Assembly: GCA_014799675.1 (NCBI GenBank)
Contig: JAAVHM010000086.1
Location: forward strand, 1,866-6,998
DNA: 5,133 nucleotides
DNA from: Ruminococcus sp.
GTDB lineage: Bacteria; Bacillota; Clostridia; Oscillospirales; Ruminococcaceae
Direction: 5' to 3'
Below, piece after piece: positions 1-5,133 of this stretch (position 1 is the first letter of the stretch; every line of letters starts with the position of its first letter). Below the pieces are notes generated by a model. The model was not told the DNA's origin. It worked only from the letters and a program-made list of their open reading frames with translations, and ran no database searches. A program made the translations under genes and the position numbers.

Positions 1-662
1 TCGTGACCCTCCTTGTCGCCGCCGTTCCATTCCATTGCGGTGTTTCTCTTTCTCGGTTCGTTCATACCCTCGAAAATAAGCTTTTCGCTGTAATTCTCAA
101 ACCGTGTGCCTATCTGCGTCCAAAGAGCCTTGAGTTTTTCGGTTGCGGCTTCCTCGTTGTCATAGTATGGGTCGTGCCAGTCCTCGTGGTGAATATTAAG
201 AATTACAAACATATCCTGAGTGTAGGCGTAATCCACTACCTCTTGAACGCGGTTCATCCACGCCTCGTCAACGTTGTTGTCACTGTCCATATGATTGAAC
301 CATGTGGTGGGTATTCTTATGATGTTGAAGCCTGCGTCCTTTACAGCGGTGATCATTTCTTTAGTAGTATAGGGCTGTCCCCAGCTTATTTCGCTTGTCA
401 GGTCTCTTGCGTCGGAAGCGTCAAGGGTGTTGCCCAAGTTCCAGCCTATCTTTATTTCCTTGACAAGCTCCATGGAGGGCAGGTCGCGTATCTCGTCGTT
501 TACTGTAGATACGTAAGCCTCTGTAACAGCAGCTTCTGTAACTGTTGTTCCGTCGTCGCTTGCGGGAACTTCCTCATTCTCCTTGTTACAGGAAGCAAAC
601 GCCGACATCATTATCACGGCAGTAACCGCAGCTGTGATTCTCTTTAACAAACCTTTTTTCAT
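1..662 (-). CDS. Lipoprotein endoglucanase, glycoside hydrolase family 5 (N-terminal 220 residues; 3' end beyond left edge)
   Basis: Predicted beta-1,4-glucanase acting on cellulose or related beta-glucans outside the cell. Reading starts at the ATG at 662-660; AAAGGA at 673-678 lies 10 nt upstream. Residues 1-24 are a lipoprotein signal peptide (K2, K3, K7, R8, then a hydrophobic core) with a lipobox-like FASC and acceptor Cys25. A Thr/Glu/Ala-rich linker (about 26-60) follows. The catalytic barrel then begins: GWNLGNTLD at 73-81, SWGQP at 93-97, IRIPTTW at 115-121, ILNIHHED at 154-161 and FEGMNEP at 197-203. In GH5 enzymes the NEP glutamate (Glu202) is the acid/base; the nucleophile glutamate would lie beyond the window. 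The motif set resembles subfamily GH5_4, as judged from memory of family sequences. A 51-bp gap separates it from the chemoreceptor gene upstream and shows no convincing promoter, so co-transcription is likely. Exact substrate (cellulose, xyloglucan, mixed-linkage glucan) cannot be told. Confidence 0.93.
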   Translation of the reverse strand, partial: MKKGLLKRITAAVTAVIMMSAFASCNKENEEVPASDDGTTVTEAAVTEAYVSTVNDEIRDLPSMELVKEIKIGWNLGNTLDASDARDLTSEISWGQPYTTKEMITAVKDAGFNIIRIPTTWFNHMDSDNNVDEAWMNRVQEVVDYAYTQDMFVILNIHHEDWHDPYYDNEEAATEKLKALWTQIGTRFENYSEKLIFEGMNEPRKRNTAMEWNGGDKEGH

Positions 663-713
663 ATTCAACAATTCCTTTCAGTATTTTTATATGTAAATTT
701 TTAATGTTCAAAA

Positions 714-2306
714 TTATAAGCTTGACAGCATATCCGTTTGGCTTTTAAGCTCCTTTGCAATTTCCCTGCTGTCGTTCATGCTGCCGTTTATGTCGGCAAT
801 GTCCGCCGCAAGGCTCTTTGTGCTGTCCGCCGCCCCGGAAATTTCTCCCGAGCTGACTTCAAGGGAAGCCGTAATGCTTTCGATAGCCTCCGCAATATCC
901 GAAACGGAATTTTTCAGCCGTTCCGTCCTTGCGTTAAAGTCATCAACAGCCTTTTCCACATACTCCGAATCCTCTCGGTACTGCACGCCTGTTTTGGCGA
1001 ATTCCTCAAAGGCGGTTAGAATGTCTCCGTTAAGATATTCAAGCAATTCCTCGGAATGCTCCGAAAGATTGTGTACGGCTCTCGTGACTGTCTCGTTTAC
1101 CTCCTGAATACGGTTTGCCGCCGCCTGACACGAGCCTGCAAGCTGTCGTATTTCTCCCGCAACAAGGGAAAAGCCCTTGCCCGCCTCGCCTGCGTGCCTT
1201 GCCTCGATAGAAGCGTTTACCGCTATCAGATTTGTTGTGGAAGCGATTTTCACAATATCCTCGGTAAGAGCGTTCACGCTGTCAACGCTTTTGCTTTCCT
1301 CGATAGCCTTTCCGAGAAGCTGTGAAATGTCCGCCGCCTTGCCGCCTATGACCTTAACGCTGTTTCGCGCGGAGCTTTCCATGTCCTCCGCCCTGCTCAT
1401 CATTTCCGCGGAATAATCGGCGATAACGCCGCATTTTTCCGCCATATCCTCCGCGTCTGTTTTTATTTCAAACGCGCTGCTGCTGATAAAAGCCGCGCTT
1501 TCGGCAGCGTCCCTGATATTTCCAGAAAGTGTTTCCGAAAGCAGGGACAGGCTTTCTGCGCTTTTACCCGAATTTTTTGTCCGCTTCGAGACCTCTTTCG
1601 CAACGCCGCTTATGCTGTCGGAGCTTTGCTTCAAAGCCGCCATGACCTTTGTCATTGGTTCTATAACGTGGCTTGAAACTATTTTGACCGCCGCGCCCGA
1701 AATTATTATTCCCGCCGCAACAGCCAGAACGCCTATTGCCGCAGATAATGCGTACACCTGTGTAAGGCGGTCTTTGGCGGCGTCGGCGCGTTCCATTATC
1801 GAGGCGTAAAGCTTGTCTATACATTCCTCGGCAGTCTTTCCGTACTCCGCCGCTTCGCCGTTTGCAATGGCGTAAGCCCTTTCCGAATCCCCCTCCGCGC
1901 TGGCGCACAAAAGGCTTACAACCGCCCCTCTGAACGAATCATAGCTGCTCAAAAGCTTTTGGTAAACGTCCGTACAGTCCTCAGAAACATACTCGGCGCA
2001 GGCAGAAAGATTTTCCTCCAGAAAAGCTTCCTCGGTCTTTATGCCCGAAACTATTTCTATCATGCTCTCGGAATCAGCCGCGATTATATGAGACAGCGCA
2101 AGCTTGTGCATATTAAGCAGGGAGCTTTCCGTTTCCGCAAGCAATGCTTCGCCCGTCATGTAATTGTCCGCAATATTTTTCGTGCTTCCGTTCACGATAT
2201 AAAGCCCGAAAAATGCCGTAATATTCGATATCAGCAGCGCCGCAACCAAAAGCGCAACGGGCAGCATTATACGTTTGCGTATACTAAGCTTTGCTTTCAT
2301 TTGCAT
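714..2306 (-). CDS. Methyl-accepting chemotaxis protein (transmembrane chemoreceptor)
   Basis: Chemoreceptor of 530 residues that would control CheA/CheW from the cytoplasmic membrane. ATG start at 2306-2304, with AAAGGGG (2314-2320) 7 nt upstream; a second ATG two codons later is less well spaced. Domains: basic N-terminus, transmembrane helix about 14-37, mostly helical external sensor about 38-184 (four-helix-bundle-like, about 147 residues), second transmembrane helix about 185-208, then a long cytoplasmic coiled coil. The signalling tip is seen at 363-391 (VNASIEARHAGEAGKGF and following LVAGEIRQLAG). The C-terminal arm carries LLEYLNGDIL...GVQYREDSEYV, a pattern I associate with clostridial receptors. 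The usual HAMP sequence is not recognisable: only VIEPM at 214-218 resembles its first helix. The tip has His371 where an Arg is usual. No C-terminal CheR-tethering pentapeptide is visible. It lies between a sugar-binding lipoprotein and a cellulase gene, suggesting a carbohydrate-related signal (inference). Confidence 0.95.
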   Translation of the reverse strand: MQMKAKLSIRKRIMLPVALLVAALLISNITAFFGLYIVNGSTKNIADNYMTGEALLAETESSLLNMHKLALSHIIAADSESMIEIVSGIKTEEAFLEENLSACAEYVSEDCTDVYQKLLSSYDSFRGAVVSLLCASAEGDSERAYAIANGEAAEYGKTAEECIDKLYASIMERADAAKDRLTQVYALSAAIGVLAVAAGIIISGAAVKIVSSHVIEPMTKVMAALKQSSDSISGVAKEVSKRTKNSGKSAESLSLLSETLSGNIRDAAESAAFISSSAFEIKTDAEDMAEKCGVIADYSAEMMSRAEDMESSARNSVKVIGGKAADISQLLGKAIEESKSVDSVNALTEDIVKIASTTNLIAVNASIEARHAGEAGKGFSLVAGEIRQLAGSCQAAANRIQEVNETVTRAVHNLSEHSEELLEYLNGDILTAFEEFAKTGVQYREDSEYVEKAVDDFNARTERLKNSVSDIAEAIESITASLEVSSGEISGAADSTKSLAADIADINGSMNDSREIAKELKSQTDMLSSL

Positions 2307-2360
2307 AACCGTTCCCCTTTCAGAAGCAAGATTTTTAGAGGCAAGAAGCAGGAATTGTAA

Positions 2361-3590
2361 TTACTTCGCCGTCATTTTGTTCACCATAACGTCCAGCATT
2401 CGCTGGTAGTCCGCGCCGGGAGGGTTGTCCGCGTAAATGCACATCGCGACCTCAACGGGCGGATCCCAGAACCGTTCGCCCACCCTTTGAAGCTGTGAGT
2501 ACTCCGCCTGCGCCATTACCGCCGCCGCAACGGTGGAATTCCTCACGCTGTCGGCTTTTGCGGCATTTATATTCGAGGGTATCTGTCCCCGCATCTCAAA
2601 TCTCAAAGCCTGATTTTTTTCATTTGTTATCCATTCCGCAAGCTTTTCAGCCCAGTCACGCTCGCTTGAATAAGCGTTCACGCCTATAAGCTTGCTTCCC
2701 GAAAAGGAAGCCATTTGTACTTGTTTCCCGCCGCAGGTATAGGTTGGAAGCTTTGCCGCCCCGAGGTCGTCGCCCCAAAGCTCTGTAAGCTTGCCCGAAC
2801 TCCACGCTCCGCTTATCCCTGCGATAACGCTGCCGTTTTCCGCGCCCTCCAAAAAGCCGCTGTCATTGCTGCTCAAAAAGCTTCTGTGTCCCGAAACAGC
2901 GTTCATGGCTTCCAGAACGTCAACGCCGTTTATGTCGCCGTCCGTCCTGTTCCATGTGCAGTAATTGGTAACGCCGTCCTCGTTCAGCCCCACGGTCATG
3001 CCCGTTCCGCCGAAAAAGGAATACACATACCATGCGGACGACCAGTCCATTGTAAAATACTTGCCCCGCCTGTCGGCGATATTAAGGATAGCATCAAGAC
3101 TTTGAACGTCCTTCTCGGTAAAGTACGATTTATTATAGTAAAGAAAATAACCGTTGTCGGAGGTTACGGGATATGCATACAGAACGTCGTTTACAGAGGC
3201 GGCTGTTACCGCCGAGGAAAGGTTTTCGGCGCGCACCTGCTCCGGATTTTCTATTGGCATAAGCACGCCTGCCGCGGCAAGAGAACCAAGCTGGTCGTCC
3301 GCAAAAGCGAAAACATCAGCGCCATTCTGCGGGTCATCAAGGAGAGCGTCCTTGCAGCCCGATTCGCTCTGCGCCTTAAAGGTAATGTTAAAATCAGCCA
3401 AAGAACCGTACTCGGTCCTGAAGCTGTCGGTAATTTCCGAAAGAAGCTCCCTGTCCTCCTCTGCGCCCCACACGGTAAGGCTAACTGCTTCGGAGACCGA
3501 CCCGCTTGCGGCAACGGCTTCATTGCCGCAGCCTGTCAGGCACATTGCGGTCAATCCCGCCGAAAGCAGCGCACATAATACTTTCCTCAA
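2361..3590 (-). CDS. ABC-type sugar substrate-binding lipoprotein (family 1 extracellular solute-binding protein)
   Basis: Binding protein of 409 residues resembling the MalE/maltodextrin-type family, anchored outside the membrane. Residues 1-20 form a signal peptide (R2, K3, hydrophobic 4-19) with lipobox LTGC and acceptor Cys21. Visible family patterns: LTVWGAEEDRELL (38-50), GADVFAFADDQLGSLAAAGVL (90-110; split here by lobe-1 loop), YAYPVTSDNGYFLYYNK (138-154), WSSAWYVYSFFGG (183-195), IAGISGAWSS (256-265) and LAEWITNEKNQALRF (317-331). Trp183, Trp187, Trp213, Trp263 and Trp375 are candidates for stacking on sugar rings. The start is TTG (3590-3588), chosen because AAAGGAAG lies 6 nt upstream, the signal peptide begins there, and the next in-frame ATG (codon 16) would destroy it. 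It is first in a likely SBP-MCP-cellulase operon. No permease or ATPase gene is next to it, so it may serve sensing, or share a transporter encoded elsewhere. The ligand is not determinable from sequence alone. Confidence 0.93.
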   Translation of the reverse strand: MRKVLCALLSAGLTAMCLTGCGNEAVAASGSVSEAVSLTVWGAEEDRELLSEITDSFRTEYGSLADFNITFKAQSESGCKDALLDDPQNGADVFAFADDQLGSLAAAGVLMPIENPEQVRAENLSSAVTAASVNDVLYAYPVTSDNGYFLYYNKSYFTEKDVQSLDAILNIADRRGKYFTMDWSSAWYVYSFFGGTGMTVGLNEDGVTNYCTWNRTDGDINGVDVLEAMNAVSGHRSFLSSNDSGFLEGAENGSVIAGISGAWSSGKLTELWGDDLGAAKLPTYTCGGKQVQMASFSGSKLIGVNAYSSERDWAEKLAEWITNEKNQALRFEMRGQIPSNINAAKADSVRNSTVAAAVMAQAEYSQLQRVGERFWDPPVEVAMCIYADNPPGADYQRMLDVMVNKMTAK

Positions 3591-3596
3591 TGTAAA

Positions 3597-3604
3597 CTTC
3601 CTTT
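3597..3604 (-). promoter_or_regulatory. Ribosome binding site that fixes a TTG start
   Basis: AAAGGAAG on the minus strand ends 6 nt before the TTG at 3590-3588. It is the only good Shine-Dalgarno match here. No in-frame ATG or GTG at suitable distance exists, and the first in-frame ATG (codon 16) falls inside the signal peptide. Confidence 0.8.
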
Positions 3605-3612
3605 CTGTTATA

Positions 3613-3663
3613 CTGTCCGCCGCCGAAAATATCTTTATGAACGGACAGGATAAAAAGTCCTGT
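3613..3663 (-). promoter_or_regulatory. Leader with two mutually exclusive stems
   Basis: The 5' leader of the binding-protein mRNA can fold in two competing ways. Stem A: ACAGGA (3663-3658) with UCCUGU (3650-3645), 7-nt loop. Stem B: CUGUCCG (3648-3642) with CGGACAG (3619-3613), 22-nt loop. They share the CUGU at 3648-3645, so only one can form at a time. Stem B ends about 9 nt before the ribosome binding site. Neither stem is followed by a U-tract, so this is not a classical attenuator. It fits no riboswitch class I recognise. The repeats could instead be a DNA binding site just downstream of the promoter. Confidence 0.4.
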
Positions 3664-3684
3664 GCATATACCTATTCAATTGTA

Positions 3685-3714
3685 ATTATATCACAAAACA
3701 CCATGTTTTGTCAA
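3685..3714 (-). promoter_or_regulatory. Sigma-A promoter of the SBP-MCP-cellulase unit
   Basis: On the minus strand a perfect -35 box TTGACA (3709-3714) is followed after 18 bp by a perfect -10 box TATAAT (3685-3690). A TG dinucleotide one base upstream of the -10 box gives an extended -10. Transcription would start near 3676-3678, leaving a leader of about 86 nt before the TTG start codon at 3590. The region upstream of the -35 box is AT-rich, as in UP elements. This is the strongest promoter match in the window and lies between the exporter's terminator and the binding-protein gene. The spacer is one base longer than the optimum and is occupied by a dyad (separate entry). Confidence 0.9.
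3693..3711. promoter_or_regulatory. Operator-like dyad inside the promoter spacer
   Basis: ACAAAACA (3693-3700), CCA, TGTTTTGT (3704-3711): two perfectly complementary 8-bp half-sites around a 3-bp centre. The dyad fills nearly the whole gap between the -10 and -35 boxes and covers three bases of the -35 box. A bound dimer would block RNA polymerase (repression); a MerR-type regulator acting on a lengthened spacer is an alternative, although the spacer is only 18 bp. It lacks the central CG typical of LacI-type sites and does not fit the CcpA cre consensus. No regulator gene lies in the window, so the protein is unknown. Confidence 0.7.
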
Positions 3715-3795
3715 TAGTTTGTACAATATATACATAAAAGCCGTTTTCAAAGCAGAAATTTTAGTTTAGCGTGGAACGTCAGCGCATTTTATATG

Positions 3796-3830
3796 AAAAA
3801 ATAACTCCGTCCCTTTTAAAGAACGGAGCT
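3796..3830 (-). terminator. Rho-independent terminator of the exporter transcript
   Basis: On the minus strand CTCCGTTC pairs with GGACGGAG (8 bp including one G-U) around an 8-nt loop, directly followed by TTATTTTTT. The arms lie at 3821-3828 and 3805-3812. The opposite orientation gives a weaker tail (CTTGGTTTTT), so it could work in both directions but fits the minus strand better. It lies about 270 bp beyond the exporter stop codon and upstream of the SBP promoter, separating the two transcription units. It could also end a short RNA starting near 3938. Confidence 0.8.
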
Positions 3831-3859
3831 TGGTTTTTCGATAAAGACAATAAATTTTA

Positions 3860-3970
3860 ATTTGCGGGGAACGCCCCACGGCAGCCTGTAACGCAGTACT
3901 GGCAAAATGTCTACCCCCACAGGTAAATACGTGTTGACTTTTATTATACCAAGCCCCCTAGCAATGGGGC
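3860..3970. repeat. Stem-rich intergenic stretch, possible repeat family or small RNA
   Basis: This stretch is dense in short inverted repeats: GGGG/CCCC around AACG (3866-3877), CCTGT (3885-3889) with ACAGG (3919-3923), the palindrome CAGTACTG (3894-3901), and GCCCC/GGGGC (3953-3957, 3966-3970). On the minus strand an extended -10 (TGG then TATAAT, 3943-3951) could start a transcript near 3938 that would run through these stems to the terminator at 3796, about 140 nt. No matching -35 box is seen. It may be a second dispersed repeat next to the REP-like doublet, or part of the exporter's 3' untranslated region. Confidence 0.35.
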
Positions 3971-3988
3971 GGATTACAAAATAATATT

Positions 3989-4066
3989 TGTAGGGGCGCA
4001 TCCTGTATGCGCCCGTTGAATTACCGGCAATATGTGCGGCGGGCGGATACAGGATCCGCCCCTACA
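3989..4066. repeat. REP-like inverted doublet of two 27-bp palindromic units
   Basis: Left unit 3989-4015 begins TGTAGGGGCG and right unit 4040-4066 ends CGCCCCTACA. They are inverted copies matching at 25 of 27 positions, with 24 bp between them. Each unit is itself a perfect hairpin: GGGCGCAT/ATGCGCCC (3994-4001, 4007-4014; loop CCTGT) and GGGCGGAT/ATCCGCCC (4041-4048, 4054-4061; loop ACAGG). The two differences between units are paired within each hairpin (C3999-G4009 versus G4046-C4056). The loops are complementary to each other. The layout matches REP/BIME or REPIN-type elements, which sit after genes, here 35 bp after the exporter stop. I recall similar GTAGGGGCG repeats from Oscillospiraceae genomes but cannot confirm that here. 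No transposase is present. Confidence 0.75.
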
Positions 4067-4101
4067 GATGTTTTGTGCTGATACGTAAAATATAAATTTA
4101 T

Positions 4102-5133
4102 TTAATTTTCATTTCCCGCCGCAAAAATTTTTGCCCGCAGCGTTTTTGTGCTTACGGGAATTATGAACATTACCGCCTTGAAAATATTGTCCGCTATCAT
4201 GCAGTACCAAACCTCCCGCAGTCCGCAGCCCCATATGTTTACGCATATAAAGGTCAGCAAAATCCGTATTCCCCACATACTTAGAGTTTCTACAGCAAAG
4301 GCGTATTTGGTTTTTCCGAGACCGTAAAAAATTCCCTCCGTGACTATCATCAGCCCGTAAAAGGGTTCGGACAGGGCGACAAGCTTCAGCATTTCCGCGC
4401 CAAGCGAGACAGCCTTCCTGCTTTCGATAAAAAAGCCCATAAGCGGGTATGCGGCAAAATACAGGACTGCCCCGCTGAAAATCATCATCAGTACAGTCAT
4501 TGCCGCGCTTAAACGGCACACCGTTTCAAATTTGCGGCTGTCCCCCTCGCCAAGGGACATTCCCACCATTGCCGAGGTAGCCGTCCGCAGACCGTACCCC
4601 GAAATATAAAAAATTGTTTCGGCGGTAACGGCTATGGAGTGGGCTGCAAAAACCGTGTTTCCCATACTCGTCACAAGGCTTGCGAATACCACATAACCAA
4701 GACAGGAGGCAGCTCCCGAGCCAAGCACGGGGAGGCTTATTGCCGCGCCCTCTTTCAGAAGCCTTTTGTCGGAGTGGAATTCCCGCAGGCTTGTGCAGAG
4801 CAGCTTGTTTTTTCGGTAAGCCAAAAACATGAATGTTCCCGAAATTATGTAGGAAACCGCCGTTGCGACTGCCGCGCCTGTGACCCCAAGTCCCGCCTTG
4901 TATATCAGGAAATAGTTCAAAATCGCGTTGAGAATATTCGCGCCGAAATTAACAAGCATTGGGGTACGCATATCGGAGGTCGCCCGAAGAGCCGCGCCAA
5001 AAATTACTCCCGAGCATCTGAAAACCATAGGCAGGGTTATTATCAGAAAATACAGCGAAGCCTGACCCTGTATGGATTTTTCCGCGCCCATCCACACTGG
5101 GATAAAGGGACTTAGCACGGCGGCAATTACGCA
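4102..5133 (-). CDS. MATE-family multidrug/cation antiporter (C-terminal 343 residues; 5' end beyond right edge)
   Basis: Inner-membrane exporter of the multi-antimicrobial extrusion family (NorM/DinF-like), which typically expels drugs or metabolites against Na+ or H+ influx. The frame is open to the right edge, so the gene is cut. MATE proteins are usually about 450 residues, so roughly 100 N-terminal residues are missing. Family patterns, in numbering from the edge: GAALRATSDMRTPM (46-59), then NFGANILNAILNYFLIY (62-78) and LGVTGAAVATAVSYI (82-96), which mark the end of the first six-helix lobe. The second lobe starts near 125 and shows FAAHSIAVTAETIFYISGYG (162-181), MVGMSLGEGD (189-198) and EPFYGLMIVTEGIFYGLGKT (256-275), then the last helices and a short basic tail ending GNEN. 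Several hydrophobic stretches fit membrane helices throughout. A terminator lies about 270 bp downstream, so it belongs to a different transcription unit from the sugar-binding protein gene. Transport substrate unknown. Confidence 0.92.
   Translation of the reverse strand, partial: CVIAAVLSPFIPVWMGAEKSIQGQASLYFLIITLPMVFRCSGVIFGAALRATSDMRTPMLVNFGANILNAILNYFLIYKAGLGVTGAAVATAVSYIISGTFMFLAYRKNKLLCTSLREFHSDKRLLKEGAAISLPVLGSGAASCLGYVVFASLVTSMGNTVFAAHSIAVTAETIFYISGYGLRTATSAMVGMSLGEGDSRKFETVCRLSAAMTVLMMIFSGAVLYFAAYPLMGFFIESRKAVSLGAEMLKLVALSEPFYGLMIVTEGIFYGLGKTKYAFAVETLSMWGIRILLTFICVNIWGCGLREVWYCMIADNIFKAVMFIIPVSTKTLRAKIFAAGNEN

Larger units (their letters stand above)
3591..4101. other. Long intergenic region without a credible gene
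   Basis: About 510 bp between the exporter stop codon and the binding-protein start. Reading along transcription (right to left) it holds an AT-rich stretch (4067-4101), the REP-like doublet (3989-4066), a stem-rich possible repeat (about 3860-3970), a terminator (3796-3830), an AT-rich stretch (3715-3795), the promoter with operator dyad (3685-3714) and the leader (3591-3677). The only open frame of any size here, 61 codons on the minus strand at 3816-4001, runs through the terminator arm and the stem-rich repeat, lacks a convincing ribosome binding site, and is not called a gene. Confidence 0.8.

Noticed and set aside
3..647. Plus-strand open frame of 214 codons
   Set aside because: It is antisense to the GH5 gene, whose minus-strand frame has clear catalytic motifs.
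663..713. Possible promoter between chemoreceptor and cellulase
   Set aside because: TTGAAC and TATAAA on the minus strand are only 14 bp apart; in such AT-rich sequence this is not convincing, though weak extra transcription cannot be excluded.
2322..2352. Three near-copies of AGAAGCAAG between chemoreceptor and binding-protein genes
   Set aside because: Spacing is irregular (15 then 7 bp), copies overlap and are low-complexity purine-rich sequence; no regulatory meaning can be supported.
2715..3578. Plus-strand open frame of 287 codons, plus another at 3154-3717
   Set aside because: Both are antisense to the substrate-binding protein gene and show no recognisable domain; long opposite-strand frames are common in such G/C-rich codon usage.
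3816..4001. 61-codon minus-strand open frame in the intergenic region
   Set aside because: It overlaps the terminator arm and the stem-rich repeat, has no convincing ribosome binding site, and its peptide shows no domain or signal; most likely a chance frame through a repeat.
3989..4066. Two repeat units as a CRISPR remnant
   Set aside because: The units are inverted rather than direct, only two are present, and each is a self-complementary hairpin of REP type.
4639..5115. Plus-strand open frame of 158 codons
   Set aside because: Antisense to the MATE exporter; the minus-strand frame carries the family motifs.
5116..5118. GTG at 5118 as the exporter start
   Set aside because: The frame stays open to the window edge and the family needs about 100 more N-terminal residues, so this GTG is an internal valine.

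Overview
The window looks like chromosomal DNA of an anaerobic, fibre-degrading Bacillota, most like the Ruminococcus/Oscillospiraceae group. The reasons are a family 5 glycoside hydrolase of the clostridial/ruminococcal type, a clostridial-style chemoreceptor C-terminal half, AAAGGA-type ribosome binding sites, and G/C-rich palindromic intergenic repeats with the core GTAGGGGCG...CGCCC. This assignment rests on family resemblance, not on a database search.

All recognisable genes lie on the minus strand, so transcription runs from high to low coordinates. From the right: (1) 4102-5133 is a MATE-family multidrug exporter whose N-terminus lies outside the window. (2) 3591-4101 is about 510 bp without a gene. 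It holds a REP-like inverted doublet of two 27-bp palindromes (3989-4066), a second stem-rich stretch (about 3860-3970), a rho-independent terminator (3796-3830), and then a near-consensus sigma-A promoter (TTGACA, 18 bp, TATAAT with TG extension) whose spacer carries a perfect 8+3+8 dyad. (3) 2361-3590 is a lipoprotein sugar-type ABC substrate-binding protein starting at TTG. (4) 714-2306 is a membrane chemoreceptor (methyl-accepting chemotaxis protein). (5) 1-662 is the N-terminal half of a lipoprotein GH5 endoglucanase, cut by the left edge.

The binding protein, chemoreceptor and cellulase follow one another with gaps of 54 and 51 bp. No clear internal promoter or terminator lies between them, so they probably form one operon driven by the operator-bearing promoter at 3685-3714. 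No ABC permease or ATPase gene lies inside the window. The cellulase is predicted to release oligosaccharides at the cell surface, the binding protein to bind a sugar ligand, and the chemoreceptor to signal. This suggests a substrate-sensing/chemotaxis module linked to fibre breakdown; that functional link is an inference from gene order.

The best candidates for something new are this SBP-MCP-cellulase arrangement with its spacer operator, and the REP-like doublet whose two units differ by paired (compensatory) changes.
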